From JBNKDD01 sp050288085 (GTDB lineage Bacteria; Chloroflexota; Anaerolineae; Aggregatilineales; UBA3940): 18,997 nt of DNA. The notes below the pieces were generated by a model. That model was not told the DNA's origin, searched no databases, and was given only the letters and a program-made list of their open reading frames with translations. The stretch covers positions 1 to 18,997 of the forward strand of contig JBNKDD010000097.1 in NCBI GenBank assembly GCA_050288085.1, written 5' to 3'. Below are positions 14,259 to 18,997 of the stretch, piece after piece (the stretch's first letter is position 1; every line of letters begins with the position of its first letter). The translations under genes and the position numbers were made by a program.

Positions 14259-14948
14259 ATGACAGGGAAACAATCACGAGGAACTTGCAACTATTGTGAG
14301 AAAGACTATGCAAAAGGCGGGATGACCAGGCATCTGGCCGCCTGTGAGAAGCGCAAGATCGCATCTTCTGAGGTGATGGGGTCGGGAAAGGGCAAAATCC
14401 GCACGGCGACTATCTACCACATCCGGGTCGAATGTCCCTATCTGCCCATGTACTGGATGTACATTGAAATCCCCGCCGACCTGACATTGGCCGTCCTGGA
14501 TCAATTTCTCAGGGATATCTGGCTGGAATGCTGCGGGCACCTGAGCGCGTTCTACATTGGTGGGCGGACTTACCACTCTTATCCCGAACTCGCACAGGAT
14601 TATGGCGAAAAAACAATGAGTGTCCAGATCGCTAATGCCTTAAAGCCGGGGATGGATTTCCGACACGAGTATGACTTTGGGACGACGACCGAACTGGCAT
14701 TGAAAGTCATCAGCCAGCGGGAGGGGCAGGCACGTGGAACGGTCGTGCAGATCATGGCCCGCAACGATCCTCCGGTTTTGCCTTGTGAAGTCTGCGGTGA
14801 ACCATCGGTTGCTGTCTGTCCAATGTGCATGTATGAGGGCAAGGGTTGGGTTTGTGAAAAGCACGCACCCAAACACAAATGCGGTGAAGAAATGCTGCTG
14901 CCAGTCGTGAACTCGCCGCGTACCGGCGAATGTGGTTATACTGGCTAG
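14259..14948 (+). CDS. pRiA4b ORF-3-like protein with terminal zinc-binding motifs
   Basis: A 229-residue protein; AAGGGGG lies before ATG 14259. An N-terminal C2HC-type finger (C10, C13, H25, C29) precedes a central domain whose F-R-H-E-Y-D-F-G-T-T-T-E-L motif (near 133) is the signature region of the plasmid pRiA4b ORF-3 family, also known as the passenger protein of IS1096-type elements. The C-terminus carries C-x2-C pairs (PCEVCGE, VCPMCMY) and a further Cys/His set (WVCEKHAPKHKCG), probably a second zinc site. Function of the family is unestablished despite its plasmid and transposon names; no transposase or inverted repeat is seen around it here. It follows the TetR gene by 25 bases and could be co-transcribed with it. 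Confidence 0.75.
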   Translation: MTGKQSRGTCNYCEKDYAKGGMTRHLAACEKRKIASSEVMGSGKGKIRTATIYHIRVECPYLPMYWMYIEIPADLTLAVLDQFLRDIWLECCGHLSAFYIGGRTYHSYPELAQDYGEKTMSVQIANALKPGMDFRHEYDFGTTTELALKVISQREGQARGTVVQIMARNDPPVLPCEVCGEPSVAVCPMCMYEGKGWVCEKHAPKHKCGEEMLLPVVNSPRTGECGYTG

Positions 14949-14968
14949 CTGCCTCTCTTGATCAGGTT

Positions 14969-14982
14969 TATCGGAACCGATA
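14969..14982. terminator. Small palindrome between convergent genes
   Basis: TATCGGAACCGATA lies between the convergent 3' ends of the pRiA4b-type gene and the DUF3592-type gene. It is short and has no T-run, so a terminator role is only possible. Confidence 0.25.
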
Positions 14983-15032
14983 TCAGACCCATCAGCGCAC
15001 ACAAGGCACGACCGGAGACAAACAGACGGTTG

Positions 15033-15539
15033 TCATCCGAGCAGCAGTAATTTCACCGCACCCATCCCCATCAACGTGAGCAGACAGCCGACTCCGATCA
15101 CTGCCCATACGCTGCCCTTCACGCCGGTTTCTAAGACAGCCCTGCCTGGGGAGACCGGATCATAATGAACCGCTACCGTCTGCCCGACCGGGTAGCGGCT
15201 GACAACCGCTTCAGCCTTTTTCGAATTCATGTGATTTATATCGGATAGGCTCACCTGATTACCGGTGTAGCGGGTACCCTCTATCATGTATTCGTAGCGC
15301 ACAACGGCTCGATAAACGGTCGAGTCATCTGAGTTATGATGGTCTCTAACCCTGGACTCTATTACTGTGCCCGACACGACCGGCCATGTTTTACTGGCTA
15401 TCGATTCCCGAAACTGCCAGTAGCCGATAGCCATGGTGGATATCCCCGCCGTCATAAGTGTTATGAAGACTGTAAAAGTGTGGCGGCAGCTGTTCTTAAG
15501 TGATCGGCTCGGCAGTTTGGTAGAAGTTGTTCCAGGCAT
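15033..15539 (-). CDS. DUF3592-type membrane protein
   Basis: A 168-residue protein with two membrane helices, one near residues 23-43 and one at the C-terminus (VWAVIGVGCLLTLMGMGAVKLLLL). Between them lies the DUF3592 core: W-P-V-V-S-G-T-V, then YRAVVRYEYMIEGTRYTGNQ and V-S-R-Y-P-V-G-Q-T-V-A-V-H-Y-D-P with P-G-R-A-V-L-E. The core should be a small beta-sheet domain outside the membrane; no biochemical role is established for the family. The start is uncertain: ATG 15537-15539 has AGGTG six bases upstream, while in-frame ATGs at 15566 and 15587 have weaker sites and would add 9 or 16 residues. Transcribed alone. Confidence 0.82.
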   Translation of the reverse strand: MPGTTSTKLPSRSLKNSCRHTFTVFITLMTAGISTMAIGYWQFRESIASKTWPVVSGTVIESRVRDHHNSDDSTVYRAVVRYEYMIEGTRYTGNQVSLSDINHMNSKKAEAVVSRYPVGQTVAVHYDPVSPGRAVLETGVKGSVWAVIGVGCLLTLMGMGAVKLLLLG

Positions 15540-15742
15540 AACACACCTACCGTTCTGGGTTGACATTTTTGCTCTCAGGCCGATCATAATTATGAAGGCT
15601 TTTTTTAGCTACCTTCAGGTTGACCACACGAACAAAATTGAAGTTCACTCTTAATTTACTTGAAATCTATGATAAAAACCGGCAAACTTAGAACCAGCTT
15701 GCAGCGTGGGGACACCCCAAATTTACGCGAGGAGAAGTGTGT

Positions 15743-16432
15743 ATGAGCGAGAACGAAGAGATCAACCTGGAAGAACTATCCGACGAAGACCTGTATCTCC
15801 AGATGCAGGACGATCTGTACGACGGCTATCGGGACGAGGTCGTTGCCGAAGTAGAAGAAGCGCTGCGACGGGGGAAAAGCCCGGCTGAAATCCTGGCCGA
15901 GGGGCTGATCGCCGGGATGGAGATCGTCGGCGTTGACTTCCGTGATGGCGTGCTGTTTGTCCCGGAGGTCTTGATGGCGGCCAAAGCCATGAAGGGTGGG
16001 ATGGGACTGCTGCGTCCCTTGCTGGTCGAAACCGGTGCACCCAAGATCGGCACGGTCGTGATCGGAACCGTCAAGGGGGATATCCACGACATCGGCAAAA
16101 ACCTGGTCGCCATGATGCTGGAAGGCGCAGGCTTCGACGTGCATAATCTGGGCATCAACGTTGACGCCGATGCCTTCATGGCAGCCATCGATGAACACAA
16201 ACCCGACATCCTCGGCATGTCCGCCCTGCTGACCACCACCATGCCCTACATGAAGGTCGTGATCGACACGCTCGTAGAGAAAGGCATCCGCGACCAGATC
16301 ACCGTATTGGTTGGAGGCGCACCGCTCAATGACGCCTTTGCCGAAGAAATTCAGGCTGATGCCTACTGCCGTGATGCCGCTATCGCCGTCGAAACGGCCA
16401 AAAAGTACATGGCAATCAAAAAGGCCGGTTGA
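15743..16432 (+). CDS. Corrinoid (cobalamin-binding) methyl-carrier protein, MtbC/MttC-like
   Basis: A 229-residue protein. The start is ATG 15743 with GAGGAG eight bases upstream (a GTG two codons earlier is less likely). The N-terminal helical cap (about 10-95) precedes the B12-binding Rossmann domain. The base-off, His-on signature D-I-H-D-I-G is at 113-118, with H115 the cobalt ligand. G-M-S-A-L-L-T-T-T-M and V-G-G-A-P-L follow as the nucleotide-loop motifs. Proteins of this kind carry a methyl group between a substrate-specific methyltransferase and tetrahydrofolate or another acceptor. No MttB/MtbA-type methyltransferase is in the window, so the methyl source cannot be named. A terminator follows, separating it from metV downstream. 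Confidence 0.92.
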   Translation: MSENEEINLEELSDEDLYLQMQDDLYDGYRDEVVAEVEEALRRGKSPAEILAEGLIAGMEIVGVDFRDGVLFVPEVLMAAKAMKGGMGLLRPLLVETGAPKIGTVVIGTVKGDIHDIGKNLVAMMLEGAGFDVHNLGINVDADAFMAAIDEHKPDILGMSALLTTTMPYMKVVIDTLVEKGIRDQITVLVGGAPLNDAFAEEIQADAYCRDAAIAVETAKKYMAIKKAG

Positions 16433-16438
16433 TAACAT

Positions 16439-16466
16439 AAAAGGGGCGAGCCTGCCCCTTTTTGAT
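16439..16466 (+). terminator. Terminator after the corrinoid protein gene
   Basis: AAAAGGGGC (16439-16447) pairs with GCCCCTTTT (16454-16462) around a 6-base loop, continuing into a T run. It lies seven bases after the stop and should work in both directions. Confidence 0.8.
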
Positions 16467-16520
16467 TCCGGCGTATGATGATCGCCTGTTAACGGCCTAT
16501 TATCGCCGTGCCCGATGCGT

Positions 16521-16526
16521 TATAAT
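16521..16526 (+). promoter_or_regulatory. Candidate -10 element for the metV-metF transcript
   Basis: A consensus TATAAT stands 60 bases after the terminator with no good -35 upstream. It would give a leader of about 125 bases before metV, holding an imperfect stem (GCTC-C-ACG with CGT-GAGC, 16563-16585). Weak support. Confidence 0.35.
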
Positions 16527-16657
16527 GTCTGGTATATTCGATGTCTCTAAGGAAAAGTCTTTGCTCCACGAAAACACGCGTGAGCAGTGTAACACACTCT
16601 CCCCCATTAAGATCGCCGTAACGCCCTTCCCCAGGAATAAATAGGAGCCCCTATTTG

Positions 16658-17158
16658 ATGTCCATAGCCCGCCGATTGCAGGATCGTCCCGTTCGCCTTG
16701 AACGCGCCTACCGGTTCACCGTATGGCTGCTCAAGGCCATCGAGCCACTGCTTCGCCGGATCGGATTCCAGCGTTTGGAAGGTTTGTTCGAGTGGGGTGA
16801 ACGCGTCTCAAAGCAGGCGCTGTTCGACTGCCGGATGTGCGGCATGTGTAATCTGCGCGGAACCGGCATGACCTGCCCGATGACCTGTCCTAAGAATCTA
16901 CGCAACGGGCCCTGTGGGGGAGTCCGCGCCAATGGGAAGTGCGAGGTCAAGCCGGAGATGGATTGCATCTGGGTGCTCGGTTGGGGCCGCGCCGCCAAAA
17001 TGGAAACCTACGGCAAGCGCATTTTTACCATCCACCCACCGGTAGACCGCCGGTTAGAGGGCACATCAGCCTGGCTGAATATGCTCGATGGGCGTGATCA
17101 GCAGCCCCCAGAAGGCTGGGAAGCTAACGTCGTCCGGGTGGACGATATCAAATTTTGA
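16658..17158 (+). CDS. metV: MetV-like zinc/iron-sulfur subunit of methylene-tetrahydrofolate reductase
   Basis: A 166-residue protein of the MTHFR C-terminal (MetV) family. A positively charged N-terminal helix leads to a Cys-rich core: C58, C61, C64, C73, C77, C86, C95 and C103 in FDCRMCGMCN, TCPMTCPK, GPCGG and GKCEV contexts. G-P-C-G-G and the C-x2-C-x2-C arrangement are typical of MetV partners of MetF in acetogenic and related bacteria, where the subunit binds metal and helps the flavin subunit. The partner is the metF-like gene two places downstream. ATG 16658 is 10 bases from AGGAG; a TTG one codon earlier (16655) has a better spacing and may be used instead. Confidence 0.85.
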   Translation: MSIARRLQDRPVRLERAYRFTVWLLKAIEPLLRRIGFQRLEGLFEWGERVSKQALFDCRMCGMCNLRGTGMTCPMTCPKNLRNGPCGGVRANGKCEVKPEMDCIWVLGWGRAAKMETYGKRIFTIHPPVDRRLEGTSAWLNMLDGRDQQPPEGWEANVVRVDDIKF

Positions 17159-17242
17159 TCTTAAAGGGTGCGGTGGGAAGCATTGTCCGCCACCACGCTC
17201 TTCAATAACGAAACCCATTTCACAAGGAGAGTATTTTTTACT

Positions 17243-17536
17243 ATGGCACGTTATCAAATCATGTTCTGGAAGGATTATCCCGCCCAGGTGAAAGCCACCG
17301 ACGAATGCGGCACGGCCAAAGCAGAATTGTCCAACCGCTTCCAGAAGGCCATCGACACCGCAGCGATGGCCCAGGCCGACACCAGCACCGACGACTACCT
17401 CGAATACTGGAAATGGGGTCCAGAAGAGGAGCGTGATGGCACAGCAGAAGAGGTCGTTGATGCAATCGTCAAAGAACTGGACGAGGCTTATCCCGTCTCC
17501 CGCTTGCAGGAGATGACCCGGCGGAATGGTCACTGA
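17243..17536 (+). CDS. 'Virulence factor' domain small protein
   Basis: A 97-residue soluble protein. ATG 17243 starts M-A-R-Y-Q-I-M-F-W-K-D-Y-P-A-Q-V, the typical start of the small domain annotated 'virulence factor'. AAGGAG lies upstream at a somewhat long 13-base spacing. The middle is acidic and ends in a Trp-rich W-K-W-G motif followed by a helical tail. The name comes from early mutant studies of a distantly related domain; here the gene lies between metV and metF, and its end overlaps the metF start by 11 bases. I infer an accessory role to the MetF/MetV reductase rather than virulence. Confidence 0.78.
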   Translation: MARYQIMFWKDYPAQVKATDECGTAKAELSNRFQKAIDTAAMAQADTSTDDYLEYWKWGPEEERDGTAEEVVDAIVKELDEAYPVSRLQEMTRRNGH

Positions 17537-18494
17537 TACGCCACCGGCACGGGCAAACAGCCGCCTCGAACGGGTGCTGCGCAGCGGGCGATTCGCCGTA
17601 ACCGCTGAACTGGCCCCGGTCGATACCGCCGATCCACAGGCGGTTTACGATCAGGCGTTGGTGCTTTCCGAGGTTGCCGACGCGATCAACGTGACCGATG
17701 CCAGCGGCGCACACGTCCACATGAGCAGCGTGGCTGCCTGCGCCCTGCTGACCAGGGCCGGATACGAGCCGGTCTACCAGATTAGCTGCCGGGACCGCAA
17801 CCGGATCGCCATTCAGGGCGACGTGCTGGGAGCGGCAGCGCTGGGAGTCCGCAACGTGTTATGCCTGACCGGTGACGGCGTCCAGGCCGGTGATCAGCCG
17901 GAAGCCAAACCGGTTTTCGACCTGGACAGCATCCAGTTGTTGCAGATGATCCGCATCATGCGGGATCGAAGTAAATTTCTCAGTGGGCGGCATTTAGAAG
18001 TGCCGCCCGCTTTGTTTATGGGAGCCGCCTCAAATCCCTTTGCCCCACCTTTCGAGGCCCGCCCTTACCGCCTGCTCAAGAAGGTCGAAGCGGGCGCGGA
18101 CTTCATCCAGACCCAGTACTGCTTTGACCTGCCCCGGTTGGAGCAGTTCATGGCACGGGTGCGGGACCTGGGCCTACACGAGCGAGTCTACATCCTGGTC
18201 GGGGTCGGACCTTTGCGCTCGGCACGGGCCGCCCACTGGATGAGCCAGAACGTCCCCGGAGTCTATATCCCCGATCAGGTGATCGACCGCCTCGAAAAGA
18301 CCCCCAAGAACCAGCAGCGCGAAGAGGGCATCCAGATTTGCATTGAGATCATCGAACAGGTGCGGGCCATCGAGGGGATCAGCGGCATCCACGTGATGGC
18401 CTACCGCCAGGAGGAAACCGTCTCGGAGATCATCCAGCGAGCCGGGCTGCTGCCACGAGAGGGTCGGAGAAGGCTGCGCCATCCTCCCGATTGA
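17526..18494 (+). CDS. metF: MetF-type methylene-tetrahydrofolate reductase
   Basis: A 322-residue TIM-barrel flavoenzyme that reduces 5,10-methylene-THF to 5-methyl-THF. E28 in V-T-A-E-L-A aligns with the catalytic Glu of E. coli MetF. L-T-G-D-G (near 120) is the flavin/folate loop. F-I-Q-T-Q-Y-C-F-D (near 197) carries the substrate Gln. H-V-M-A-Y sits near the end of the barrel. Its ATG (17526) overlaps the upstream gene by 11 bases, so translation is coupled. With MetV it probably forms a MetF-MetV complex that feeds, or is fed by, the nearby corrinoid protein. The last residues (EGRRRLRHPPD) are basic and beyond the usual barrel end, close to the hairpin repeat that follows. Confidence 0.88.
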   Translation: MVTDTPPARANSRLERVLRSGRFAVTAELAPVDTADPQAVYDQALVLSEVADAINVTDASGAHVHMSSVAACALLTRAGYEPVYQISCRDRNRIAIQGDVLGAAALGVRNVLCLTGDGVQAGDQPEAKPVFDLDSIQLLQMIRIMRDRSKFLSGRHLEVPPALFMGAASNPFAPPFEARPYRLLKKVEAGADFIQTQYCFDLPRLEQFMARVRDLGLHERVYILVGVGPLRSARAAHWMSQNVPGVYIPDQVIDRLEKTPKNQQREEGIQICIEIIEQVRAIEGISGIHVMAYRQEETVSEIIQRAGLLPREGRRRLRHPPD

Positions 18495-18501
18495 TGTAGC
18501 G

Positions 18502-18525
18502 GTAGGGGCACAGCATGCTGTGCCC
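18502..18525. repeat. GTAGGGGC hairpin repeat
   Basis: GGGCACAGCATGCTGTGCCC is a perfect 20-base palindrome (18506-18525) preceded by TAG and by GTAGCGG. Same frame as 11353-11377. It lies 12 bases after the metF stop; no T-run, so it would act only as a 3' stem. Confidence 0.6.
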
Positions 18526-18561
18526 AGGGTGAGACAAGTAATCCAGGGCCGGGAACCCAAA

Positions 18562-18997
18562 ATGAACATCATAAGATCATTCTATCAAAGCACAAATAAA
18601 TATGTCGCAACGGCAGTAATTTTAGTGAGTTCACTTCTACTTTGCCTTGTCGTACTCTGCTGCTCATACCCAATCGTACTTGTTCTAGTAGAAGATTTAT
18701 CAAGAAATAGAACTTGGCGCGAGTATGAAAAGACTCCGCTACCATCTGAAGTAGTTTCATATCTGTGTGATGAAAAAATGGTTCCAGAAGACATAGCCGA
18801 TTGCGGTGATACATACCCACAACTCACTAATGGCGATCTCCCCGAAATCATGAAGCGGCATTTGTACCCGGATCAAACCAGTTATCAAGAAGTTACTGAC
18901 ATGATCGGTAAATATGAAACGGAATGCAAAGTGCGAACCATAAAGGACAACACCGTTAACTATTGTGTTTATTCCATGGGTGCAGAATTTGCAGTAT
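18562..18997 (+). CDS. Partial membrane protein of unknown family, runs off the window
   Basis: The frame from ATG 18562 stays open to the end (145 codons). A single hydrophobic helix (about 15-44, VATAVILVSSLLLCLVVLCC) anchors a following domain that holds four Cys (roughly residues 75, 86, 121 and 133) and is likely extracytoplasmic. There is no clear Shine-Dalgarno (GGGAACCCAAA before ATG). Base composition is more A/T-rich than in metF and the C1 genes. Too little is visible for a family name. Confidence 0.62.
   Translation, partial: MNIIRSFYQSTNKYVATAVILVSSLLLCLVVLCCSYPIVLVLVEDLSRNRTWREYEKTPLPSEVVSYLCDEKMVPEDIADCGDTYPQLTNGDLPEIMKRHLYPDQTSYQEVTDMIGKYETECKVRTIKDNTVNYCVYSMGAEFAV

Noticed and set aside
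14259..14948. Transposon cargo or insertion sequence
   Set aside because: The family name suggests it, but no transposase, terminal inverted repeat or target duplication is visible nearby.
15588..15742. Cobalamin or SAM riboswitch before the corrinoid protein gene
   Set aside because: Only about 150 bases are available; the sole clear stem is TGGGGACACCCCA and none of the conserved boxes of those riboswitches is seen.
15776..16438. 220-codon minus-strand frame
   Set aside because: Antisense shadow of the corrinoid protein gene, whose B12 motifs are unmistakable.
16462..16644. 60-codon plus-strand frame before metV
   Set aside because: It begins inside the terminator after the corrinoid gene, has no ribosome site and spans the candidate -10 and leader.

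Overview
The window most likely comes from a member of the Chloroflexota (Anaerolineae-like). This is inferred from gene content, not from a marker gene: lipoproteins with Thr/Pro-rich linkers after the lipobox, a large WD40-type lipoprotein, isolated Flp-type pilins, a MetF/MetV/corrinoid-protein group, and several dispersed hairpin repeats of a kind I associate with that phylum. I see no rRNA, tRNA, CRISPR array, transposase or phage gene. The sequence looks chromosomal.

Layout. 1-183 is the 3' end of a LysE/RhtB-type exporter. 184-667 has no convincing protein gene, but on the minus strand it holds a CRP-like palindrome, a -10-like hexamer, a nested stem-loop and a terminator, which together could be a small RNA. 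668-2908 (-) is a WD40/beta-propeller lipoprotein. It diverges from a tightly coupled four-gene envelope operon (3056-6830, +): a lipoprotein, a membrane TPR protein built from two copies of one 180-residue unit, a small helical protein, and a lipoprotein with a C-terminal M23 peptidase domain. 6853-7581 (-) holds two nearly identical 48-residue Flp-type pilins, each with its own terminator, Shine-Dalgarno and the same upstream boxes. 7745-8532 (-) is a MerR/TipAS regulator with a textbook 19-bp-spacer promoter and an apparently leaderless message. 8575-9711 (-) is a lipoprotein with an acidic linker, and 9873-11057 (-) a Tat-exported protein resembling six-hairpin glycosidases.

11058-11706 is non-coding. 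It has a strong promoter, a perfect-palindrome terminator (candidate small RNA) and a cluster of short hairpin repeats. 11707-14233 holds two membrane-anchored, His-rich SAM-dependent methyltransferases (-) and a divergent TetR regulator with a palindromic operator. 14259-14948 (+) is a pRiA4b ORF-3-like protein with zinc-binding motifs at both ends. 15033-15539 (-) is a DUF3592-type membrane protein. 15743-18494 (+) is a one-carbon group: corrinoid protein, terminator, then metV, a 'virulence factor' domain protein and metF-like genes. The right edge (18562-18997) is an open, AT-richer membrane-protein ORF that runs out of the window.

How they fit together. Envelope functions dominate the left half. 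The right half has a methyl-transfer module, in which the corrinoid protein probably exchanges methyl groups with tetrahydrofolate through a MetF/MetV-type reductase, and a separate regulated methyltransferase pair whose substrate is unknown.
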